Shown here: positions 57,039-64,000 of the stretch, piece after piece
Numbering within the stretch: position 1 is the stretch's first letter
Layout of the letters: the number at the start of each line of letters is the position of its first letter
Origin: [Mycobacterium] zoologicum
GTDB taxonomy: Bacteria > Actinomycetota > Actinomycetes > Mycobacteriales > Mycobacteriaceae
DNA length: 64,000 bases
Assembly: GCF_020172665.1 (NCBI RefSeq)
Contig: NZ_CP083985.1
Location: 3,033,830 to 3,097,829, forward strand
Reading direction: 5' to 3'
Translations under genes and position numbers: made by a program
Notes under the pieces: generated by a model
Seen by the model: only the letters and a program-made list of their open reading frames with translations
What the model was told of the DNA's origin: nothing
Databases searched by the model: none

Positions 57039-59306
57039 GTGGCCGCACCGACCGCTCCGGAAGTGCTCGAGAGACGCGACGGCTCGGTGAGGTATCTGCA
57101 CACCGATGCCGAGCTGCCCGCCGTGGCCGTCAGCGATCGTTCGCCTATCTCCGCGCGCCACAAGCTGGCCTTCGGCGCGCTTGCCGTCGCCGGCGCACTG
57201 GCGTGGGCGGTGATCGCGTTCGCCCGTGGAGAGTCGGTGAACGCGGTGTGGTTCGTGGTGGCAGCCCTGTGCAGCTACATCATCGGATTCCGTTGCTACG
57301 CAAGGTTCATCGAGCGGAAGCTTGTTCGGCCGCGCGATGAGTACGCCACCCCCGCGGAGATCTTCGAGGACGGCACCGACTACCTGCCCACCGATCGGCG
57401 GGTGTTGTTCGGCCACCATTTCGCCGCGATCGCCGGCGCCGGACCGCTGGTCGGCCCGGTGCTGGCCACCCAGATGGGCTACCTGCCCGGCACCATCTGG
57501 ATCGTCATCGGCGCGGTGGTCGCCGGCGGCGTGCAGGACTACCTGGTGCTGTGGTGCTCGACGCGACGGCGGGGCCGCTCACTGGGGCAGATGGCCCGCG
57601 AGGAGCTCGGACCGATCGGCGGGGCCGCAGCCATCATCGGGGTGCTGTTCATCATGGTGATGCTGATCGCGGTGCTGGCACTGATCGTGGTGCGTGCGCT
57701 GGCGGTCAGTCCGTGGGGCGTGTTCTCGATCGCGATGACGATCCCGATCGCGCTGTTCATGGGCGTCTACCTGAGGTTCCTGCGGCCCGGCCGGGTGTCG
57801 GAGGTGTCGCTGATCGGCGTCGTGCTGCTGCTTCTCGCCGTCGCCTCCGGCCGGTGGGTCGCCGAAACATCATGGGGTGCGGCGTGGTTCACCCTGTCTC
57901 CGGTAGCCCTGTCGTGGTGGGTGATCGGCTACGGCTTCGCTGCCTCGGTGCTGCCGGTCTGGCTGCTGCTGGCGCCGCGCGACTACCTGTCGACGTTCAT
58001 GAAGGTCGGCACCATCGCACTGCTGGCGATCGGCATCCTGATCGCCCGGCCGGTGATGTCCGCCCCTGCGATCTCGCAGTTCGCCCACTCCAGCGACGGA
58101 CCGGTGTTCGCCGGATCGCTGTTCCCCTTCCTGTTCATCACGATCGCGTGCGGCGCGCTGTCGGGATTCCACTCTCTGATCGCCTCCGGAACCACGCCGA
58201 AGCTGCTGGAAAAAGAGAGCCAGATGCGCCTGATCGGCTACGGCGGCATGCTCACCGAATCCTTCGTGGCGGTGATGGCGCTGATCACCGCGTCGATCCT
58301 GGACCAGCACCTGTTCTTCACCCTCAACGCCCCGGTGGCCGCGACCGGGGGCACCGCCGCCAGCGCCGCCGAGTACGTCAACGGGCTCGGCCTGGGTGGC
58401 GCCCCGATCACCGCCGAGCAGATCACCGAAGCGGCCACCGCCGTCGGCGAGCAGTCGGTCGTCTCCCGCACCGGTGGGGCGCCGACGCTGGCGCTGGGGA
58501 TGGCCGACGTGCTGGGCCGGGTGTTCGGCGGGCCGGGGCTGAAGGGTTTCTGGTACCACTTCGCGATCATGTTCGAGGCACTGTTCATCCTGACCACCAT
58601 CGACGCCGGAACCCGGGTGGCGCGGTTCATGCTCTCCGACGCGCTGAGCAACCTCGGTGGGCCGCTGCGCCGGCTGTCTGAGCCGAGTTGGCGGATCGGC
58701 GCGTGGGCGGCCAGCCTGGCCGTGGTCGCCGGGTGGGGGTCGATCCTGCTGATGGGGATCACCGATCCGCTCGGCGGGATCAACACCCTCTACCCACTGT
58801 TCGGCATCGCCAACCAGTTGCTGGCCGCTATCGCGCTGACCGTGGTGACCGTGATCGTGATCAAGGGCGCCCGAGGAAGGTCAGACCTGAAATGGGCTCT
58901 GATACCGGGCCTTCCGCTGTTGTGGGATCTGGCCGTCACGATGACGGCCTCGTGGCAGAAGATCTTCTCCGGCGATCCGCGACTGGGGTACTGGACGCAG
59001 CACTTCGCCTACCGGGCCGCCGAACGAGCCGGTGAGACGTCGTACGGCTCGGCGACCACGCGTGCGCAGTTGCACGACGTCGTGCGCAACACGTTCATCC
59101 AGGGCAGCCTGTCGGTGATCTTCGCCAGCGTCGTCGCCGTGGTGTTCGTGACCGCGGTCGTGGTGTCGCTGCGCTCGATCCGCGGCAGCACACCGACCAC
59201 CGAAGCCGCACCGGTGCTGTCCCGGCGGTTCGCGCCGTCCGGACTGATCCCGTCGGCGGCCGAACGAAAGGTCCAGGCACAGTGGGACGCCCACCGATAC
59301 GGTTAG
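57039..59306 (+). CDS. cstA: carbon starvation protein A (CstA), peptide/pyruvate transporter
   Basis: The 755-residue protein has many hydrophobic helices and the CstA landmarks GAGPLVGPVLATQMGYLPGTIWI, GVQDYLVLWCSTRR, SGFHSLIASGTTPKLL and LFGIANQLLAAIAL. CstA imports peptides or pyruvate on carbon limitation. The GTG start at 57039 follows GGGAGG by five bases; an in-frame TTG at 56958 is less likely. It corresponds to Rv3063. Confidence 0.94.
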   Translation: MAAPTAPEVLERRDGSVRYLHTDAELPAVAVSDRSPISARHKLAFGALAVAGALAWAVIAFARGESVNAVWFVVAALCSYIIGFRCYARFIERKLVRPRDEYATPAEIFEDGTDYLPTDRRVLFGHHFAAIAGAGPLVGPVLATQMGYLPGTIWIVIGAVVAGGVQDYLVLWCSTRRRGRSLGQMAREELGPIGGAAAIIGVLFIMVMLIAVLALIVVRALAVSPWGVFSIAMTIPIALFMGVYLRFLRPGRVSEVSLIGVVLLLLAVASGRWVAETSWGAAWFTLSPVALSWWVIGYGFAASVLPVWLLLAPRDYLSTFMKVGTIALLAIGILIARPVMSAPAISQFAHSSDGPVFAGSLFPFLFITIACGALSGFHSLIASGTTPKLLEKESQMRLIGYGGMLTESFVAVMALITASILDQHLFFTLNAPVAATGGTAASAAEYVNGLGLGGAPITAEQITEAATAVGEQSVVSRTGGAPTLALGMADVLGRVFGGPGLKGFWYHFAIMFEALFILTTIDAGTRVARFMLSDALSNLGGPLRRLSEPSWRIGAWAASLAVVAGWGSILLMGITDPLGGINTLYPLFGIANQLLAAIALTVVTVIVIKGARGRSDLKWALIPGLPLLWDLAVTMTASWQKIFSGDPRLGYWTQHFAYRAAERAGETSYGSATTRAQLHDVVRNTFIQGSLSVIFASVVAVVFVTAVVVSLRSIRGSTPTTEAAPVLSRRFAPSGLIPSAAERKVQAQWDAHRYG

Positions 59307-59479
59307 CGCAGGCTGCCGTCCGTCAGGTTCGCTGGTATTGGGCGAGCCTGCTCGGCGACAACCACTATCAGCGGTACCTGGACTACCGCCGCCGTGCGCA
59401 CCCCGGCGAACCGGTGCTCTCCGAACGCGACTACTGGCGGCGGCGTCACGACGCCGACCCCGGCGCGCGGTGCTGTTGA
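59282..59479 (+). CDS. YbdD/YjiX family small protein
   Basis: The 65-residue protein contains GDNHYQRYLDYRRRAHPGEPVLSERDYWRRRHD, the conserved core of the YbdD/YjiX family, which is always found just downstream of cstA. It overlaps the cstA 3' end by 25 bp, indicating coupling. Confidence 0.85.
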   Translation: MGRPPIRLAQAAVRQVRWYWASLLGDNHYQRYLDYRRRAHPGEPVLSERDYWRRRHDADPGARCC

Positions 59480-59620
59480 CTCTTCCCGGCTCGGGCGCGT
59501 GATCAAACCTTGATGAAGACTTGACCGAGTCGTGGTCGTCGACAAGGCGTTTTGCGCTATGCGGCTACCTACCATCAACGGCGTCGAACAAAGTAATTAG
59601 TCGGGGAAGGTACGCCGGAG

Positions 59621-60418
59621 ATGTGGACATCGGTGCGTTCTGCAGTAGTGATGGTCGCGGTCTCAGCCGCAGCGGTTGTGATGCCTCCCGGATCGAGTTC
59701 GGCTGCAGCAAGCCAACTCCCGACCGAGACCATCACATCGATCCTGCCCGCTGCGGGCACGACGGTCGGAGTGGCGCATCCGGTGGTGGTGACGTTCAGC
59801 AGCGCGGTGGCCGATCGGCACATCGCCGAGCGGCGCATCGCAGTGCGCACCAACCCACCCATGACCGGGACCTTCGATTGGGTCGACGACCATGAGGTGC
59901 AGTGGATTCCGGACCACTACTGGCCGGCGCACAGCGCCGTCAAGTTGTCGGTGGGCAAGCTCTCCGCCGACTTCAGCACCGGCGCCAAGGTACTGGGGGT
60001 GGCCAGCATCTCCGCCCACACCTTCACCGTGTCGGTCGACGACGAAGCGGCCGGACCGCTGCCGACTCCGCACCACCGCCCGCATTGGGGCGAGGACGGA
60101 GTCCTGCCGGCCACCATGGGCAAGGAGGAATTCGCCACGCCGAAAGGCAATTACACCGTGCTGGCCAAGGACCGCAAGGTGCTGATGGACTCCAGCAGCG
60201 TCGGCATCCCGATCGACGACCCCGAGGGCTACCGCTTCGAGGTCGAGCAGGCGGTGCGCATCACCAAGCGCGGACTCTATATCCACTCCGCGCCCTGGGC
60301 GCTGCATTCGATGGGCCTGGAGAATGTCAGCCACGGCTGCGTCGGCCTGAGCCCCACCGACGCCGAGTGGTACTTCGACCGGGTCGGCGTCGGCGACCCG
60401 GTGATCATCAAGGAGTAG
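59621..60418 (+). CDS. L,D-transpeptidase
   Basis: The 265-residue protein has a signal peptide (SAVVMVAVSAAAVVMPPGSSSAAA), a bacterial Ig-like domain (ITSILPAAGTTVGVAHPVVVTFSSAVADRHIAERRIAVRTNPP) and a C-terminal YkuD catalytic domain with HSMGLENVSHGCVGLS, where Cys is the nucleophile. It makes 3-3 cross-links in peptidoglycan and is the carbapenem target class. The length is shorter than LdtMt2-type proteins (one Ig-like domain). Confidence 0.9.
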   Translation: MWTSVRSAVVMVAVSAAAVVMPPGSSSAAASQLPTETITSILPAAGTTVGVAHPVVVTFSSAVADRHIAERRIAVRTNPPMTGTFDWVDDHEVQWIPDHYWPAHSAVKLSVGKLSADFSTGAKVLGVASISAHTFTVSVDDEAAGPLPTPHHRPHWGEDGVLPATMGKEEFATPKGNYTVLAKDRKVLMDSSSVGIPIDDPEGYRFEVEQAVRITKRGLYIHSAPWALHSMGLENVSHGCVGLSPTDAEWYFDRVGVGDPVIIKE

Positions 60419-61657
60419 CGCCGAACTCGACCGGCATGGCGTCGATCCCGTTGATCCACGGCAGCACCGACCGCGTGGCCTCGGCCAGCCTACGGATGTC
60501 GGGGGTGATGTCGGCCAGTGCGCCGAACACCAGATTGATCTGCATGCGGGCGAGATTGGCTCCGATGCAGTAGTGCGCGCCCGGCGCCCCGAAACCCAGA
60601 TGGGGGTTGGGGCTGCGCAGGATGTCGAACGTGAACGGATCGTCGAAGACCTCTTCGTCGTAGTTGGCCGAGCCGTAGAACATTCCGACCCGATCCCCCT
60701 TGGCGATCGCAACTCCACCGAGTTCGACGTCGCGCATGGCAGTGCGCTGGAAGGAGATCACTGGCGTGGCCCAGCGGACCACCTCGTCGGCCATGGTCGG
60801 CGGCCGGTCGGCTACGTAGCGCTGCCACTGCTCGGGGTGATCGATGAACGCCAGCATCCCGTGCGACGTGGCGTTGCGGGTGGTTTCGTTGCCGGCGACC
60901 ATCAGCATCATCACGTAGTAGCCGAACTCCAGTGGGGTCAGCGCCTCCCCGTCGATCGACGCGGTGACCAGTGCGGTGGCGATGTCCTCACGCGGTTTGC
61001 TCTTGCGGTCTTCGGCCAATTGGTAGGCGTAGCCCAGCAGTTCGGCGGAGGCCTGCATCCCGTCGGCGACCGCCGCCGGTTCCCCGTGCCGCCGCCGACC
61101 AGCCGGTTGCTCCAGTCGAAGACCTTCTGGCGCTCGTCCGCCGGCACCCCGATCAGCTCGCAGATGGTCGTCAACGGCAGCTGGGTGGCCACCTCGGTGA
61201 CGAAGTCGCCGGTGTTGTGTTCGACGGCGGCCGCGACGATCTCCCTTGCTCTGCGGTCGAGTGAATCCCGCATGCCGGCTACGACTCGGGGCGTGAATCC
61301 ACGTGACACGATCCGGCGCAGCTTGGCATGTTTGGGGCCGTCGAGGAACAGCATCACGTTCTCGCGGCTGGCTTCGTGGACATCCGGGTTGCTGGTGGTG
61401 TTCGTTCGGATCAGCGAGGTGTTCTCATGCGAGGAGAACACCTCGTCGTGCAGCGAGACCTCCTTCACGTCAGCGTGTTTGGTGACCACCCAATAGCCCT
61501 CGTCCGGGTAACCCGAGGCGCCCAGGGGCTGGGTGTTCCACCAGATCGGTTCGGTCTTGCGCAGCAGCGCGAACTCCTCATGCGGAATCCGCTGTGCGAT
61601 GAGCGCAGGATCGGTGAAGTCGAACCCCTCCGGCAACAGCCGCTCGGTGTGCGTCAT
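60408..61657 (-). pseudogene. cytochrome P450, CYP125-like, frameshifted
   Basis: The N-terminal half (60938-61657 frame) reads MTHTERLLPEGFDFTDP, IWWNTQP, FLDGPKHAKLRRIVSRGFTPR; the C-terminal half is in another frame (from about 61085) with VAGNETTRN, the haem motif FGAPGAHYCIGAN. Both halves match CYP125-family sequences. The shift is at a CCCC run at 61082-61085 on the plus strand: a missing base would explain it. It may be a true pseudogene or a sequencing error. Its ATG overlaps the MBL-fold gene stop (61654-61657). Confidence 0.75.
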
Positions 61658-62520
61658 CGTGCTCCCTCTCGGTCAGCCATCGGTTGCCAGCTCATGCGAC
61701 CTGCGCCGCGATCGACGAATCCGCCTGACGGCGCGGTGAAATGCGATCCGAGCAGCAGCGCCCGCTCGTCGGCGACGCGGCGCAGCAGCATCTCCCGGCT
61801 TGCGCGGGCCGCGGCGGGGTCGGCGTCGGGCACGGCGGTGATCTCGGGGTCGCCGATCTGAATCGGATGGTGCACGGTATCGCCGCTGATGTAGGCGATG
61901 TCGCCATTGGACTCGACGCGCACCGCGACGTGGCCGGGGGTGTGCCCGGCCGCCGGCACCAGCTGCACCGTGTCGTTCAGGCGATGGTCTGGTTCGACCC
62001 GGCGCAGCTTGCCGTGTTGTTCCAGCGGTACAACACATTCCGCCGGCGCCCGGTCCTCACCGGCGAACCCGCACCAGTGGTCGTATTCGGCCGCGGTCAG
62101 CAGGTAGTCGGCGTTGGGATAGGTCGGCACCCAGCGCCCGTCACGCTCGGTGGTGTTGCGTCCGGCGTGGTCGCGGTGCAGATGTGTGCACACCACCGCG
62201 GTGATGTCCTCGGCCCCGAATCCGGTGGCGGCCAACGATTCCTCGTGCCGGTCGGGTATGCCGCGAGATCGCAGGAACTCCGCGCCGAAGCAGGTATCGA
62301 CGAGCACCCGTTCCGCAGCGGACTCGATCAGATAGGACTGGATCGCGATCAGGATGTTGCCCGACGCGTCGACGTAGTCGGGTGTCAGGTCCGCCGGAAG
62401 CGGCGACGGCGCACCGGTGAACAGCCGCGACGGCGGGATCGGGATAACTGCCTGCGGGACCGCGTGGATCCGTATGTCGCCGACAGTCCAGTTCTGCACG
62501 CCATAGTCCCCTTCTCGCAC
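61654..62520 (-). CDS. metallo-beta-lactamase-fold hydrolase
   Basis: The protein has the HxHxDH metal motif (THLHRDHAG), DTCFGAEFL before it, GHTPGHVAV (His ligand) and SGDTVHHP (Asp ligand). This is a glyoxalase II/lactonase-type MBL fold. The GTG at 62520 (VREGDYGVQNW) is preferred; a start at 62568 would overlap the operator palindrome. ATGA overlap couples it to the P450 gene. Confidence 0.85.
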   Translation of the reverse strand: MREGDYGVQNWTVGDIRIHAVPQAVIPIPPSRLFTGAPSPLPADLTPDYVDASGNILIAIQSYLIESAAERVLVDTCFGAEFLRSRGIPDRHEESLAATGFGAEDITAVVCTHLHRDHAGRNTTERDGRWVPTYPNADYLLTAAEYDHWCGFAGEDRAPAECVVPLEQHGKLRRVEPDHRLNDTVQLVPAAGHTPGHVAVRVESNGDIAYISGDTVHHPIQIGDPEITAVPDADPAAARASREMLLRRVADERALLLGSHFTAPSGGFVDRGAGRMSWQPMADREGAR

Positions 62521-62534
62521 GGCGATCGTATGGC

Positions 62535-62547
62535 ACAAATCATTTGG
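62535..62547. promoter_or_regulatory. GntR operator site 1
   Basis: ACAAATCATTTGG fits the 13-bp dyad CCAWATSATWTGG on one mismatch. It lies between the MBL gene and the GntR gene. A second copy lies at 63381. Confidence 0.55.
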
Positions 62548-62577
62548 ATTCAACGGTTCATCTGGCACACTCGACCC

Positions 62578-63342
62578 GTGTCAGCGCCCACCGTCCGGTT
62601 CCGGCGGCTCGCCGAACAGGTGGCCGACGAGCTACGACGGCGCATCCTCGCCGGAGAGCTCACCGACGATCACGTGCTGCCCAAAGAGGACGAGCTTCTG
62701 GTGGAGTTCGCCATCAGCAAGCCGTCGCTGCGCGAGGCGATGCGCATCCTGGAGGCCGAGGGCCTGCTCACCGTACGCCGCGGAAAGCACGGCGGCGCCC
62801 TGATCCACCGCCCCACTCCGGCAAACGTCGCCTACACAATGGGTCTGGTGCTGGGCTCCCAACAGGTCAGCCTTGCCGACGTGGGCACCGCACTGCTGCA
62901 GGTCGAACCGGCCTGCGCGGCGCTGTGTGCGGGGCGCCCAGATCGCAAGAGCACCGTGGTGCCGATTCTTCGCCGGCTGCATGAGGAATCGGTGGCCTCC
63001 GTCGACGATCTGCAGCAGGCCACCTCGGCCAGCCGCCGCTATCACGAAGCCCTCGTCACGCACTGCGGCAACACCACCATGCTGGTCATGGCCGGCGCAC
63101 TGGAGACCCTGTGGTCGGCCCACGAGCAAAGCTGGTCGAGCCAGGTCACCGACCACTCGACGGTGCCGGTGGCCGAGCGGCGCGCCGTGCTCGAAGATCA
63201 CCGTCAGGTGATCGACGCGATCGACGTGGGCGATGCCCAACGGGCCCGCGAGTTGGCGGCGGCGCACCTGCTGCACGTTCAGCACTACCCCGGCCGGTCG
63301 GGAGTCGTCGACCCGGCGATGATCCGCGAATTCCGCGCATGA
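62578..63342 (+). CDS. GntR/FCD-type transcriptional regulator
   Basis: The 254-residue protein has an N-terminal winged HTH (LAEQVADELRRRILAGELTDDHVLPKEDELLVEFAISKPSLREAMRILEAEGLLTVRRGKHGGALI) and an FCD C-terminal domain (ASRRYHEALVTHCGN, VLEDHRQVIDAI). The GTG start at 62578 keeps the operator outside the gene; an ATG at 62530 would overlap it. Probably regulates the MBL-P450 unit and the class II aldolase. Confidence 0.87.
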   Translation: MSAPTVRFRRLAEQVADELRRRILAGELTDDHVLPKEDELLVEFAISKPSLREAMRILEAEGLLTVRRGKHGGALIHRPTPANVAYTMGLVLGSQQVSLADVGTALLQVEPACAALCAGRPDRKSTVVPILRRLHEESVASVDDLQQATSASRRYHEALVTHCGNTTMLVMAGALETLWSAHEQSWSSQVTDHSTVPVAERRAVLEDHRQVIDAIDVGDAQRARELAAAHLLHVQHYPGRSGVVDPAMIREFRA

Positions 63343-63380
63343 CGACCGATTGCAGGCGGCATTGACCTTCGGGCTTATTT

Positions 63381-63393
63381 CCATATGATTTGG
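63381..63393. promoter_or_regulatory. GntR operator site 2
   Basis: CCATATGATTTGG matches the same dyad as site 1. It ends two bases before the aldolase ATG, so binding would block initiation or the promoter. Confidence 0.55.
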
Positions 63394-63395
63394 TC

Positions 63396-64000
63396 ATGGA
63401 CAGACCCGGTGGTACGGCCGTCTGGTCGCCCTCGATCACCCCGCCGATAGGTGTCGAACTCAGCCCCGAGCAGGCCATGGCCGTGGCATTCCGGCACCTG
63501 GCCGAGATCGGCTTCGCCGAGAACATGGCCGGTCACATCACCTGGCAGGTCGACGGTCGGACCGACATGCTGGTCAACCCGTGGGGGCTGTGGTGGGCCG
63601 AGCTGACCGCGTCCGACATCTGCACCGTCGACGCCGACGCCCGGGTGATCCGCGGCCGCTGGGATGTCACCCCGGCCATCCACATCCACACCGAACTGCA
63701 CCGGGCCCGCTCCGATGCGCGGGTCGTCGTGCACAACCACCCTTACTACGTCAGCCTGATGGCGTCCCTGCACAGCCCACCGGAACTGCTCCACCAGACC
63801 GGTGCACTGTTCCTGGACGACCTGTGTTTCGTGGACACCTATGACGGCGAGATAGACAGTGCCGCCCGCGCCGCCGAACTCGCCTCGCGGATCGGTGACG
63901 CGAATGTGGCCATCCTGGCGTCGCACGGGGTGATCGCCATGGGGCGAACGCTGGCGGAGGCGGTCTACCGGTCGGCGACCATCGAACGGGTATGCAAGCT
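63396..64000 (+). CDS. class II aldolase/adducin family protein (partial)
   Basis: Cut by the window end after about 201 residues. Visible: AFRHLAEIGFAENMAGHITW, the zinc-site VVVHNHPYY (His-x-His), and ASHGVIAMG with the third His, in the class II aldolase fold. The enzyme type is not decidable; members cleave or decarboxylate hydroxy acids or sugars. ATG at 63396. Confidence 0.85.
   Translation, partial: MDRPGGTAVWSPSITPPIGVELSPEQAMAVAFRHLAEIGFAENMAGHITWQVDGRTDMLVNPWGLWWAELTASDICTVDADARVIRGRWDVTPAIHIHTELHRARSDARVVVHNHPYYVSLMASLHSPPELLHQTGALFLDDLCFVDTYDGEIDSAARAAELASRIGDANVAILASHGVIAMGRTLAEAVYRSATIERVCK

Overview
The window is a high-GC actinobacterial chromosome segment from a member of the Mycobacteriaceae, most likely a non-tuberculous mycobacterium. 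Support comes from the class Ib ribonucleotide reductase genes (nrdF2, nrdH-nrdI-nrdE), a PE-PPE domain protein, a PGRS-repeat protein, SerB2 with two ACT domains, CYP136, and a gene order that, as I recall it, follows the M. tuberculosis block Rv3039c to Rv3063. Recognisable members in order are echA17, a Nudix hydrolase, an ABC ATPase, serB2, ctaD, fecB, adhC, nrdF2, a Baeyer-Villiger-type monooxygenase, a TetR regulator, nrdE/nrdI/nrdH, an SDR, a TetR regulator, cyp136, fadE22 and cstA. Gene-family names come from reading the translated sequences; no database was searched.

Layout. 0-11.4 kb: secreted histidine phosphatase; ABC-Nudix-echA17 operon; PE-PPE protein; serB2-ctaD; fecB; a DUF4139 protein. 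11.4-14.2 kb: a small AT-rich patch with a lipoprotein gene, a strong hairpin and a 5'-truncated hydrolase/cyclase gene, then a DUF2127 membrane protein. 14.2-24.4 kb: adhC, a vapBC toxin-antitoxin pair, a divergent MFS transporter/GntR pair, a DoxX-like protein, a NarK-type transporter and a 4.2-kb PGRS-repeat gene whose C-terminal hydrolase domain is AT-rich. 24.6-31.7 kb: nrdF2, monooxygenase, exported DUF1214-like protein, PucR regulator, TetR regulator. 31.8-40.9 kb: accessory block that separates nrdF2 from nrdHIE: geranylgeranyl-reductase-like flavoprotein, P450, LuxR-type regulator, secreted protein, stand-alone LysR effector domain paired with DUF5997, PucR regulator divergent from an EthA-like monooxygenase, small secreted protein.

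41-48.3 kb: nrdE, nrdI, nrdH, with a likely NrdR box upstream; DedA protein; a response regulator and a histidine kinase that converge and overlap tail to tail; an AAA ATPase. 48.3-57 kb: SDR, TetR and cyp136 with a palindromic operator between them; an orphan LeuA allosteric-domain protein behind what looks like a translated-leader attenuator; poxB-type enzyme; fadE22 with an SDR. 57-64 kb: cstA with its small YbdD partner, an L,D-transpeptidase, a frameshifted CYP125-like P450 overlapping a metallo-beta-lactamase-fold gene, a GntR/FCD regulator, and the start of a class II aldolase cut by the window end. A 13-bp palindrome occurs on both sides of the GntR gene and is a likely shared operator.

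The most unusual points are the LeuA-domain attenuator, the shared GntR operator, the PGRS-hydrolase chimera that lacks a PE domain, the AT-rich junction at 11.6-12.3 kb and the convergent two-component pair.
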